Shown here: positions 1 to 6,676 of the stretch, in pieces | Numbering within the stretch: the first letter of the stretch is position 1 | Layout of the letters: every line of letters begins with the position of its first letter | NCBI GenBank assembly: GCA_029266935.1 | Contig: JAQSVY010000045.1 | Location: 1 to 8,343 of the forward strand | Reading direction: 5' to 3' | Source: Burkholderiales bacterium | Lineage (GTDB): Bacteria; Pseudomonadota; Gammaproteobacteria; Burkholderiales; SG8-39 | DNA: 8,343 bases | Made by a program: the position numbers and the translations under genes | Notes under the pieces: model-generated | What the model was told of the DNA's origin: nothing | Database searches by the model: none | What the model saw: only the letters and a program-made list of their open reading frames with translations

Positions 1-1
1 G

Positions 2-283
2 AAGGCGCTCGGCGTGCTCGCCGCGCGCATCCGCGACAAGCAGCTGCGCGAGCAGCAGGCGAAGACCGCCTCGACGCGAAAATCGCTGATCGGCTCGGGC
101 GACCGTTCCGAGCGCATCCGCACCTACAACTTCCCGCAGGGCCGCGTCACCGACCACCGCATCAACCTGACGCTGTACAAGATCGATCGCATCATGGACG
201 GCGAGCTCGACGAACTGGTGGCCGTGCTCAGCGCCGAGCACCAGACCGAGCAGCTCACCGCGCTCGCCGAAGAAGCCGCTTGA
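2..283 (+). CDS. prfA: Peptide chain release factor 1, C-terminal part (partial)
   Basis: The window opens inside this gene; 93 codons and the TGA stop are visible, and the 5' end lies outside. The visible part matches the C-terminal region of RF1: a basic helix ([11 protein letters not shown]), the segment [20 protein letters not shown], then [11 protein letters not shown] and a C-terminal acidic helix ([10 protein letters not shown]). RF1 reads UAA and UAG stop codons and triggers peptide release at the ribosome. The GGQ catalytic loop, which would lie upstream, is not in the window. The stop overlaps the start of prmC, whose product methylates the GGQ glutamine of this protein, so the pairing is functional as well as positional. 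By synteny hemA is the likely gene upstream, but it cannot be seen. Identification is firm from the conserved [15 protein letters not shown] block. Confidence 0.95.
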   Translation, partial: KALGVLAARIRDKQLREQQAKTASTRKSLIGSGDRSERIRTYNFPQGRVTDHRINLTLYKIDRIMDGELDELVAVLSAEHQTEQLTALAEEAA

Positions 284-1068
284 CGGTCCAGGAGGCGCTT
301 GCGCGCGGGGACCTCGACCCGCGGGAGGCCCGGCTGCTGCTGGCGGCGGCAGGCGGGTTCCCGGAGTCTGCCGTCCTCGCTTTTCCCGAACGGGAGCTCC
401 CCGAGGAAAGCAAGGCAACCTACCTCTCCTTCGTTGCACGCCGCGCCGCCGGCGAGCCGGTCGCCTACATCCTCGGTCGCAAGGAGTTCTACGGCATGGA
501 GCTAGAGGTGACGCCGGCGGTACTGGTGCCCCGTCCCGAGACCGAGCTCCTGGTCGACCTCGCGCTCGCCCGCCAGCCGGCTTCGGTGCTCGATCTGGGC
601 ACCGGCTCGGGTGCGATCGCGCTGGCGCTCAAGCGCCATCTCTCGTCGGCGCGCGTGGTCGCCTCGGATGCGAGCGCCGAGGCGCTCGCCGTGGCGCGGC
701 GAAATGCGGCCGCGTTCGGCCTGGACATCGAGTGGCGCCTGGGCCGCTGGTTCGAGCCCCTCGGCGGCGAGCGCTTCGAGGGCATCGTCTGCAATCCCCC
801 TTATGTCGCCGTGGGTGATCCCCATCTCGCCGCCCTGCCGTTCGAGCCCCGCCTCGCGCTGCTCGCGGGCGCCGATGGGCTCGACGCGATCCGTCTGCTC
901 GCGCGCGAGGCGCCGGCGCATCTCATGCCGGGGGGGTGGCTGCTGCTCGAGCACGGCATGGGGCAGCACGAGGCCGTGCGCGCGCTGCTCGAGGCCGCCG
1001 GACTTGAAACCGAGACGGGCTGGCCCGACCTTGCCGGAATACCCCGGGTCGCAGGAGGAAGGCGGTAA
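280..1068 (+). CDS. prmC: Release factor glutamine N5-methyltransferase
   Basis: This 262-residue SAM-dependent methyltransferase modifies the GGQ glutamine of RF1 and RF2 in the cytosol and so tunes translation termination. A small N-terminal helical domain (about 1-55) is followed by [14 protein letters not shown] (59-72), the conserved linker RPETELLVD (85-93), the SAM-binding motif [11 protein letters not shown] (105-115) and the catalytic NPPY (172-175), which holds the target glutamine. The C-terminus ends in the family-typical DLAGIPRV. The length is slightly short for the family because the N-terminal domain is compact. The chosen start is TTG at 280, the only one that fits the N-terminus; its TTGA overlaps the prfA TGA by four bases, suggesting translational coupling. 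A purine-rich GAAGAAG (268-274) may serve as a weak ribosome-binding site. Confidence 0.95.
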   Translation: MTVQEALARGDLDPREARLLLAAAGGFPESAVLAFPERELPEESKATYLSFVARRAAGEPVAYILGRKEFYGMELEVTPAVLVPRPETELLVDLALARQPASVLDLGTGSGAIALALKRHLSSARVVASDASAEALAVARRNAAAFGLDIEWRLGRWFEPLGGERFEGIVCNPPYVAVGDPHLAALPFEPRLALLAGADGLDAIRLLAREAPAHLMPGGWLLLEHGMGQHEAVRALLEAAGLETETGWPDLAGIPRVAGGRR

Positions 1069-1079
1069 AATCGAGCCAT

Positions 1080-1421
1080 ATGGATACTTCTAAACAGCAG
1101 GACACCAAACAACGCATCCATGAGCAGGTGACGGGCCACCCTGTCGTGCTGTTCATGAAAGGCACGCCGCAGTTTCCGCAGTGCGGCTTCTCGGCGCTTG
1201 CCTGCCAGGTGCTCAACGCCTGCGGCGTGAGCCAGTTCCATACCGTCAACGTGCTCGCCGACGCGGAGATCCGCCAGGGCATCAAGGAATACGCCAACTG
1301 GCCGACCATCCCGCAGCTCTACGTGAACGGCGAGTTCGTCGGGGGCTCGGACATCATGCGCGAGATGTACCAGTCCGGCGAGCTGCAAAAACTTCTACAA
1401 GGAACGACGCAGAAGGCCTAG
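1080..1421 (+). CDS. grxD: Monothiol glutaredoxin, Grx4/CGFS type
   Basis: This 113-residue single-domain protein belongs to the CGFS monothiol glutaredoxins, which bind and transfer [2Fe-2S] clusters using the active-site cysteine plus glutathione, often with BolA partners. Visible are [17 protein letters not shown] with the active cysteine at C35 (CGFS 35-38), the glutathione-contact lysine in MKGTP (K27), the cis-proline motif [16 protein letters not shown] (74-89) and SDI. Length is normal for the family. The start is ATG at 1080; the gap from prmC is 11 bases. A GGAGG at 1054-1058 is 21 bases away, too far for a normal ribosome-binding site, so initiation is either coupled to prmC or from a very short leader. 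The 3' end overlaps the convergent fructosamine kinase gene by 27 bases. The family call is firm; the symbol follows the E. coli name. Confidence 0.95.
   Translation: MDTSKQQDTKQRIHEQVTGHPVVLFMKGTPQFPQCGFSALACQVLNACGVSQFHTVNVLADAEIRQGIKEYANWPTIPQLYVNGEFVGGSDIMREMYQSGELQKLLQGTTQKA
1387..1415 (-). terminator. Putative intrinsic terminator of the argH-kinase-fructosamine kinase transcript
   Basis: Reading the minus strand, CTTCTGCG (1415-1408), an 8-base loop, then TGTAGAAG (1399-1392) can form an 8-pair stem including two G-U pairs, followed at once by TTTTT (1391-1387). The stem contains the TAG stop of the fructosamine kinase gene. On the other strand the same bases encode the last residues of grxD. 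The stem is weak (two wobble pairs, few G-C pairs), so function is an inference. Confidence 0.35.
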
Positions 1422-2219
1422 CGTCTGTTTCACCTGCCCGAGGTACCCGGCCCCAAAAAGGTTGAGGTGGTTGAGCAGGTGGTACAGGTTGTAGAGATGC
1501 TTGCGTAGCTGGTACCCAACATCCAGCGGGTACGCCGCTTGGTACGCCCGGTAGAACTCGCCCGGGAAGCCGCCGAAAAGCTCCGTCATCGCCAGATCGG
1601 CTTCGCGATCGCCGTAGTAGACCGCCGGGTCGAACACGACGGGGCCTTCTTTCGTAAAGGCCGCATTCCCGCTCCACAGGTCGCCGTGGAGCAGCGAAGG
1701 ATGGGGTTCGTGGTTTTCAAGGAGCGGACTCAAGTCAACCTGTCCGATGTCGTAACCCCTTTTCCTCGCCAGATCGAACTGCGGCTGCAGCCTTCGCGTT
1801 CGCCAGAACTCGGCCCAGTCATCGCACCAGCCGTTGAATTGCGACGTAGCGCCGATGTAGTTGTCGCGGCTCCAGCCGAAGCGCGCCCCGGGCTTGCGGT
1901 GCGCTTCGGCGAGCATGCGTCCCAGCGCGGCGAAATCGCCCTGGTCTTTCAAGTCGAGTAACTCGAGCATCAGATAGGCGTTCGCGCCGGCCGAGCCGTG
2001 CGAGATCGGATGCGGCGCGCGCAGGCCGGCTTGCTTGAGGGCGGCGAGGCCGTCGGCCTCGGCGGCGAAGTTACTTGCCTGTTCCTTGCTGTTGCACTTC
2101 AGGAAGAACGCCTTTCCGGCGATCTCGACCCTGAAGCACTCGTGGATGCAGCCGCCGCCCACGGGCGCGGCGGCGTCGATCTTCAGTGCCTCACGTAGAG
2201 GTAAGGCGAGTGTTGGCAA
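1395..2219 (-). CDS. Fructosamine kinase family protein (FN3K-related, deglycation-type kinase)
   Basis: A 274-residue cytosolic kinase of the fructosamine/ketosamine-3-kinase family, which has an aminoglycoside-phosphotransferase-like fold. Characterised members phosphorylate sugar adducts (fructosamines, ribulosamines) on proteins or free amines, so that the adduct breaks down and the amine is repaired. Visible motifs are the P-loop GGGCIHE (21-27), the ATP-site lysine in FFLKCN (K41), a GWSRDNYIG block (115-123), the catalytic loop HGDLWSGN (178-185), the metal-binding segment [16 protein letters not shown] (196-211) and a family-typical C-terminus, [11 protein letters not shown] (246-256). 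P-loop cysteine C24 corresponds to the redox-switch cysteine of plant and human FN3K. The TTG at 2219 is the first possible start after an in-frame TGA; it overlaps the upstream kinase gene by 29 bases and has no clear ribosome-binding site. The natural substrate cannot be read from sequence; bacterial members may prefer ribulosamines. Confidence 0.92.
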   Translation of the reverse strand: MPTLALPLREALKIDAAAPVGGGCIHECFRVEIAGKAFFLKCNSKEQASNFAAEADGLAALKQAGLRAPHPISHGSAGANAYLMLELLDLKDQGDFAALGRMLAEAHRKPGARFGWSRDNYIGATSQFNGWCDDWAEFWRTRRLQPQFDLARKRGYDIGQVDLSPLLENHEPHPSLLHGDLWSGNAAFTKEGPVVFDPAVYYGDREADLAMTELFGGFPGEFYRAYQAAYPLDVGYQLRKHLYNLYHLLNHLNLFGAGYLGQVKQTLGLLRRSL

Positions 2220-3468
2220 GGTTCAAGCGCTCGACCAGGATGCCGATGAAGGCGCGGTCGAACTTGCTGCGGCAGGCGACGGTGGCCTGCTCGAGGTCGG
2301 TGATGCGCATGCGCACGATGCGCGAGTCCTTTGCCGCGGCCACGGTGGCGCCGCGTTGGTGCCCGCTCGCCGAGAGGTAGGCCATCTCGCCGAAGCATTC
2401 CCCGGGCCCGAGCACGGTGAGGAGCTTCTTGTTCTTGGTGACGCGCATCTCGCCTTCGACCAGCAGGCAGAAGAAGTCCCCAGGCTCGCCCTCGTGCACG
2501 AGCGCCGAGCCGGCGGGCACCCGCTCCCAGATGCCGCGCTGCACGACCTCCCACAGCTCCGGGTCCGCGAAGGGCGTGAAAAAGCGCATGGCGCGCAGCG
2601 CCGCGAACTTGTCAGCGTCGCCGAAGGTGTCGCGGTGCGCCTCGCCGAGGCCCGCGCGCAGCGCCTCGATCAGCTCCTCGGCGAACTCGTCGCCGCTGTG
2701 GTAGCGCTTGATCGCCTCCTTCTGCATGGCGCGGCGCACGATGCGGTCGAGGGAGGCGGGCACCTCGCGCCGGATCGAGGAGGGCGGCGCGGGGTCGTGC
2801 TGCGTGATCTGGTAGATCATGCTGAACTTGTTGGTGCCCTTGAAGGGCAGCTGGCCGGTGAGCAGCTGGTACATCACCACGCCCAGCGAATAGAGATCCG
2901 TGCGGTGGTCGACCAGCTCCTCGCGGATCTGCTCGGGCGACATGTAGGCGGGGGAGCCGATGCCGGTGATCTGCGTCGATTCGGCGCCGACGTTGAGCGC
3001 CAGTCCGAAGTCGCCGATGCGCACGTCCGCCGGCTCGGCGGCATAGAGAAGGTTGCCCGGCTTGATGTCGCGGTGCGTGACCCCCAGCATGTGCGCATAG
3101 GCAAGCGCGCGCGTGCACTTGAAGACGATGTTCACCACCTCATCTATCGGCAGCAGGTTCTCCGCCGCGCAGTAGCGCTCCATCGTGCCGCCGGGCACGT
3201 ACTCCATGACGATGTAGCCGGAGTCCTCGCCGATGCCGGCGTCGTAGATCTGCGCGATGTGCGGGTGGTCGAGCTTGCCGGCGAGGGAAGCCTCGGTGAA
3301 GAAGAGCTTGCGGAACAGGCGCCCGCGCACCGGGTCCCGAAGCGCCTCGGGGAAGATGCGCTTCACCGCCACCTCGCGGTTGCGGAACGGGTCCTGGCAC
3401 AGGAACACCTCGGAAGTCGCGCCCTCGCCGAGCTTGCGGATCACCGGGTAACTGGCGACGTGGTCCAT
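2191..3468 (-). CDS. Soluble Ser/Thr protein kinase with C-terminal cyclic-nucleotide-binding domain
   Basis: A 425-residue two-domain protein. The N-terminal Hanks-type kinase (about 8-265) has an intact catalytic set: glycine loop GEGATS (14-19), lysine in VAVK (K36), HRDIKPGN (132-139) with catalytic D134 and N139, DFG (153-155), SPE in place of APE (177-179) and the structural aspartate D191. A short linker leads to a cyclic-nucleotide-binding domain of CRP/PKA type (about 296-415). Its phosphate-binding cassette reads FGEMAYLSASGHQRGATV, keeping the glutamate (E361) and arginine (R372) that bind ribose and phosphate in functional cAMP/cGMP domains. No membrane segment is visible, unlike PknB-type receptor kinases, so it should be cytosolic. 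The start is ATG at 3468 with GGGGG nine bases upstream as a plausible ribosome-binding site. It lies 21 bases after argH and is probably co-transcribed. The ligand and the phosphorylated targets are unknown. Confidence 0.93.
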   Translation of the reverse strand: MDHVASYPVIRKLGEGATSEVFLCQDPFRNREVAVKRIFPEALRDPVRGRLFRKLFFTEASLAGKLDHPHIAQIYDAGIGEDSGYIVMEYVPGGTMERYCAAENLLPIDEVVNIVFKCTRALAYAHMLGVTHRDIKPGNLLYAAEPADVRIGDFGLALNVGAESTQITGIGSPAYMSPEQIREELVDHRTDLYSLGVVMYQLLTGQLPFKGTNKFSMIYQITQHDPAPPSSIRREVPASLDRIVRRAMQKEAIKRYHSGDEFAEELIEALRAGLGEAHRDTFGDADKFAALRAMRFFTPFADPELWEVVQRGIWERVPAGSALVHEGEPGDFFCLLVEGEMRVTKNKKLLTVLGPGECFGEMAYLSASGHQRGATVAAAKDSRIVRMRITDLEQATVACRSKFDRAFIGILVERLNLANTRLTST

Positions 3469-3489
3469 CGGCCTAGACCCCCGTGCGCT

Positions 3490-4875
3490 TCATCGCCGCA
3501 GACGCTTGCGGGCCCGCGCTACCGCCCGACGTACCTCGGACGGCGCCGTGCCGCCGCGGTGGCGGCGCGCGGCGACCGAGCCTTCGGGGCTGAGGGTGCC
3601 CTTGATGTCCGCGGAAATCTTCTCCGAGAACTTCCTGAGTTGAGAAAGCGGCAAGGCCGCCAGGTCGACGCGGGCGCGCTCGGCCTCGCGCACGGCGCGC
3701 GCGACGACGCCGTGCGCGTCGCGGAAGGCCATGCCCTTGCGCACCAGGTAGTCGGCGAGGTCGGTGGCGGTGGCATGGCCCTCGAGCGTGGCGGCGCGCA
3801 TGGCGGCCGCGACCGGCTCGAGGTCGGCCACCAGCGGCGCGAACACCGCCAGGCAATCCTTCAGCGTGTCGACCGCGTCGAAGAGGGGCTCCTTGTCCTC
3901 CTGGTTATCCTTGTTGTAGGCGAGCGGCTGGCCCTTCATCAGGGTAAGCAGCGCCATCAGGTGCCCCACGACGCGGCCGGTCTTGCCGCGCACGAGCTCC
4001 GGCACGTCCGGGTTTTTCTTCTGCGGCATGATCGACGAGCCGGTGCAGAAGCGATCGGGCAGGCGCACGAAGCCGAAGCGCGGGCTCGCCCAGAGAACGA
4101 GCTCCTCGGCGAGCCGCGACAGGTGCACCATGGCGAGCGCGGCGAAGGCGCAGAACTCGATGGCGAAGTCCCGGTCGGAAACCGCGTCGAGCGAGTTCTC
4201 GCAGAGGCCCTCGAACCCCAGCTCGCGCGCCACCCGCTCGCGGTCGATCGGAAAGCTCGTGCCAGCCAGTGCCGCGGCGCCGAGCGGCAGCCTGTTGACC
4301 CTTTTTCTTATTTCAAGGAGTCGTTCCCGGTCGCGCTCGAGCATTTCCACGTAGGCGAGCAGGTGATGGCCGAAGGTGACCGGCTGCGCCACCTGCAGGT
4401 GGGTGAACCCGGGCATGACCAGCGCGGCGTGCCGTTCTGCCTGATCGAGAAGGTTTCTCTGGAGAGATTCCAGCAAAACACCGATGCCGTCGATTTCTTC
4501 GCGGAGCCACAGCCTGAGGTCGGTCGCCACCTGGTCGTTGCGCGAGCGCGCCGTGTGCAGCCGCTTGCCGGGCTCGCCCACCAGCGCGACCAGCCGCCGC
4601 TCGATGTTGAGGTGCACGTCCTCCGCGTCGATAGACCAGCGGAAGGTGCCGGCGCCGATCTCGCGCCGGATGCGCGCGAGGCCGCGCTCGATCGCGCGCA
4701 GGTCGCGCCGCGACAGGATGCGGCGCCCCGCCAGCATGCGCGCATGGGCGAGCGAGCCTTCGATGTCATACTTGGCGAGCCGCTTGTCGAAGGACGCCGA
4801 GGCGGTAAAGCGCTTGACCCGCTCATCGACGGGTTCCTCGAAGCGACCCGACCAGGGCTTGGCCTTCTTGGGCAT
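3490..4875 (-). CDS. argH: Argininosuccinate lyase
   Basis: A 461-residue cytosolic enzyme that splits argininosuccinate into arginine and fumarate, the last step of arginine synthesis; it works as a homotetramer in the fumarase/aspartase superfamily. Visible signatures are the N-terminal WSGRF (8-12), HTARSRNDQ (107-115), [11 protein letters not shown] (155-165) with the catalytic-histidine region at T158-H159, and the superfamily signature [10 protein letters not shown] (279-288), whose mobile-loop serine is S281. Length is normal. The C-terminus is unusually arginine-rich (ARARKRLRR). The ATG at 4875 is the natural start and gives the conserved N-terminus; no Shine-Dalgarno sequence is visible in the short gap before it. 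It heads a likely three-gene minus-strand operon and is divergent from the algZ-like gene, with 38 bases between the two starts. A divergent argH and algZ/fimS also occur in Pseudomonas. Confidence 0.97.
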   Translation of the reverse strand: MPKKAKPWSGRFEEPVDERVKRFTASASFDKRLAKYDIEGSLAHARMLAGRRILSRRDLRAIERGLARIRREIGAGTFRWSIDAEDVHLNIERRLVALVGEPGKRLHTARSRNDQVATDLRLWLREEIDGIGVLLESLQRNLLDQAERHAALVMPGFTHLQVAQPVTFGHHLLAYVEMLERDRERLLEIRKRVNRLPLGAAALAGTSFPIDRERVARELGFEGLCENSLDAVSDRDFAIEFCAFAALAMVHLSRLAEELVLWASPRFGFVRLPDRFCTGSSIMPQKKNPDVPELVRGKTGRVVGHLMALLTLMKGQPLAYNKDNQEDKEPLFDAVDTLKDCLAVFAPLVADLEPVAAAMRAATLEGHATATDLADYLVRKGMAFRDAHGVVARAVREAERARVDLAALPLSQLRKFSEKISADIKGTLSPEGSVAARRHRGGTAPSEVRRAVARARKRLRR

Positions 4876-4886
4876 AATTTAAGAAT

Positions 4887-4901
4887 GCGGTTGAAGACCG
4901 C
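4887..4901. promoter_or_regulatory. Perfect inverted repeat in the divergent argH/algZ promoter gap
   Basis: GCGGT (4887-4891), a 5-base spacer and ACCGC (4897-4901) form a perfect 5-base dyad in the middle of the 38 bases between the two divergent start codons. It lies 12 bases before the algZ GTG and 11 bases before the argH ATG. It could be an operator half-site pair or, as RNA, a small hairpin in either leader. The regulator, if any, cannot be named. Such a short dyad could arise by chance in GC-rich DNA. Confidence 0.3.
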
Positions 4902-4913
4902 TTTCCAAGCACA

Positions 4914-5924
4914 GTGAGTATAAGGCAAAAGGCCTTTTCGGACGTTCTGCCCGACTTCCGCAATCTAGGGGTGATCGCGCGGGTGCTGGTGGCGGTGAAT
5001 GCCGCTGCCGCCGTCGGCGCTTTGTTCGCCGCCGCCAACCCCGCGATGGCGCTCGAGCGTTTCGTCGCGATGGCCGCCTTCGTCGAGCCGCTGCTGCTCG
5101 TCAGCCTGGTGGCGCTGTTCCTGCTTTCGCCACTGCTGCAACGGGTTTCGTACGCGGCCGGCTTCGCGGTCGTGCTCGTGGTGGTGGTGGTGCTGGCCGC
5201 GCTCTACCAGGGCTTCGTCCCCGCGGTAGTCGCCGAGCCGCTTCCCGACACCTGGCGCACGCTTGCCCTGTCGGCGATCCTCGCCGCGGCCGTGCTCGGC
5301 CTGCTGCGCCTGATCGCCAAGGCGTATTCGCCGGCGATCGCTGAGGCCCGGCTGCAAGCGCTGCAGGCGAGGATCCGGCCGCATTTCCTCTTCAACAGCC
5401 TGAACGCGGTCCTCTCCCTCATCCGGCGCGACCCGAAGCGGGCGGAGCGCGCGCTCGAGGACCTTGCGGATCTGTTCCGCACGCTGATGGCCGAGCCGCG
5501 GCAATTCGTGCGCCTTGCCGACGAGATCGCCTTGCTCGAACGCTATGCGGCGATCGAGCAGTTGCGCCTGGGCGAGCGCTTGCGCATTACCTGGGAACTC
5601 GACGCGGCGCCCTCGGACGCGCTGCTGCCGCCGCTCGTGCTGCAGCCGCTGCTCGAGAATGCCGTCTTCCACGGCGTGGAGCCGGGCACGGGGAGCAGTG
5701 AAGTGCTGGTGCGCATCGAGCGGCGCGGCGGCCGGGTGCTCGCCAGCATCGAGAACCCGTACCTCGAGGCCGAGCAGCGCCGTGCCGGCAACCGCATGGC
5801 GCTGGAGAACATCCGCGAGCGGCTGGCGCTCTTCTTCGACGCGGAGGCGCGCATCGACACGCATGCGGCGAACGGCCGCTACTGCGTCGAAATCGAGATT
5901 CCCTACCGCGCGGCGCGCCCATGA
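4914..5924 (+). CDS. AlgZ/FimS-type membrane sensor histidine kinase (LytS-like His_kinase family)
   Basis: A 336-residue inner-membrane sensor. Four hydrophobic helices (about 20-41, 54-74, 80-98, 114-134) with very short loops form the input region, and no periplasmic sensor domain is visible. The cytosolic half carries the family's phosphoacceptor box PHFLFNSLN, with H157 the expected phosphorylated histidine, and an ATP-binding N-box, LQPLLENAVFHG (243-254). The usual glycine-rich G1 box is replaced by ENPY (280-283), with a later GNRMALENIRERL (292-304), as in AlgZ proteins. The N-terminal LPDFRNLGV (12-20) is also AlgZ-like. The start is GTG at 4914: the frame is open upstream to a TAA at 4875 but holds no other start codon. 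There is no strong ribosome-binding site. It overlaps the regulator gene by ATGA. In Pseudomonas the homologous pair controls type IV pili and alginate; the role here is not shown. Confidence 0.9.
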   Translation: MSIRQKAFSDVLPDFRNLGVIARVLVAVNAAAAVGALFAAANPAMALERFVAMAAFVEPLLLVSLVALFLLSPLLQRVSYAAGFAVVLVVVVVLAALYQGFVPAVVAEPLPDTWRTLALSAILAAAVLGLLRLIAKAYSPAIAEARLQALQARIRPHFLFNSLNAVLSLIRRDPKRAERALEDLADLFRTLMAEPRQFVRLADEIALLERYAAIEQLRLGERLRITWELDAAPSDALLPPLVLQPLLENAVFHGVEPGTGSSEVLVRIERRGGRVLASIENPYLEAEQRRAGNRMALENIRERLALFFDAEARIDTHAANGRYCVEIEIPYRAARP

Positions 5925-6676
5925 TCCGGGTCTTCATCGCCGACGATGAGGCGCCGGCGCGCGAGCGGCTGAGGGAGCTGCTCGAAGACATCGCCGCCGA
6001 GGTGCCGGCGAGCGTCGCCGGCGAGGCGAAGAATGGGCTGGAGGTGCTCGAGCGCCTGCCGCAAAGCGGCGCACAGGTGCTCCTGCTCGACATCCAGATG
6101 CCCGGCATGGGCGGGCTGGAGGTGGCGCGCCATCTCGCGCTGCTGCCGGAGGCGCCGACGGTGGTGTTCGTCACCGCGCACGACCGGCACGCCGTCGAGG
6201 CCTTCGAGTTGAATGCGCTCGACTACCTGCTCAAGCCGGTGCGCGCGGCGCGCCTGGCCGCGGCGCTGAAGAAGGCGAGCGCCGGCGCCGCGCCGGGCCG
6301 CGCGCAGCTCGCCCAAGCGGCATCGGGGGCGCGCGAGTACCTGTCGGTCGCCGAGCGTCATCGCATCGTGCTGGTGCCGGTGCAAGACGTGGTGTTCCTG
6401 CGCGCGGAGCAGAAGTACGTGACGCTGCGCACGCGCAGCCAGGAGCACCTCGTAGAGGAGTCGCTGGTCGCGCTGGAGCGTGAGTTCGCCGGACGCTTCG
6501 TTCGCATCCACCGCAACTGCCTCGTGTCGCGCGCGGCGATCCGCGGCTTCGAGCGCGGCGGCGGCGGCGAGGAGGACCCGCGCTGGCTGGTGGTGCTGGA
6601 GGGAGTGGCCGAGCGCCTGCCGGTGAGCCGCCGCCAATGGCCGGCGCTGCGTGAGCTGGTGGCGGAGAAGCCGTGA
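5921..6676 (+). CDS. AlgR/LytR-type response regulator with LytTR DNA-binding domain
   Basis: A 251-residue cytosolic transcription regulator and partner of the sensor just upstream. The receiver domain (1-115) has the acidic pair D8-D9, the phosphoacceptor D57 in [11 protein letters not shown]85 in FVTAH and K105 in LLKPV, so it should be phosphorylatable. An alanine-rich linker (about 116-136) leads to a LytTR domain (about 138-250) with the typical [15 protein letters not shown] (157-171) and [12 protein letters not shown] (193-204), ending in LPVSRRQW (233-240), which binds DNA through beta strands. A small GGGGEEDP insert lies at 213-220. The ATG at 5921 shares ATGA with the sensor stop. 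The end overlaps hemC by GTGA. The family call is firm; the regulon is unknown, and AlgR is the closest named relative by motifs and synteny. Confidence 0.93.
   Translation: MIRVFIADDEAPARERLRELLEDIAAEVPASVAGEAKNGLEVLERLPQSGAQVLLLDIQMPGMGGLEVARHLALLPEAPTVVFVTAHDRHAVEAFELNALDYLLKPVRAARLAAALKKASAGAAPGRAQLAQAASGAREYLSVAERHRIVLVPVQDVVFLRAEQKYVTLRTRSQEHLVEESLVALEREFAGRFVRIHRNCLVSRAAIRGFERGGGGEEDPRWLVVLEGVAERLPVSRRQWPALRELVAEKP

Noticed and set aside
2035..4917. A 960-codon open frame on the plus strand, opposite the kinase and argH genes.
   Set aside because: It is a mirror of two clear minus-strand genes in very GC-rich DNA, where stop codons are rare in antisense frames. It is rich in His/Arg/Ala/Gly/Asp with no recognisable domain, and its ends match no gene boundary signals.
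4876..4960. AlgR-type binding site near the algZ start.
   Set aside because: The best match to CCGTTCGTC (CCGCTTTCC at 4898-4906) agrees at only five of nine positions, which is not better than chance in this composition.
4965..5864. A 299-codon antisense frame opposite the sensor kinase, including a run of histidines.
   Set aside because: The His run is the antisense reading of a GTG-rich valine run in a membrane helix. The sensor gene is clearly real, and no start signal or family motif supports the antisense frame.
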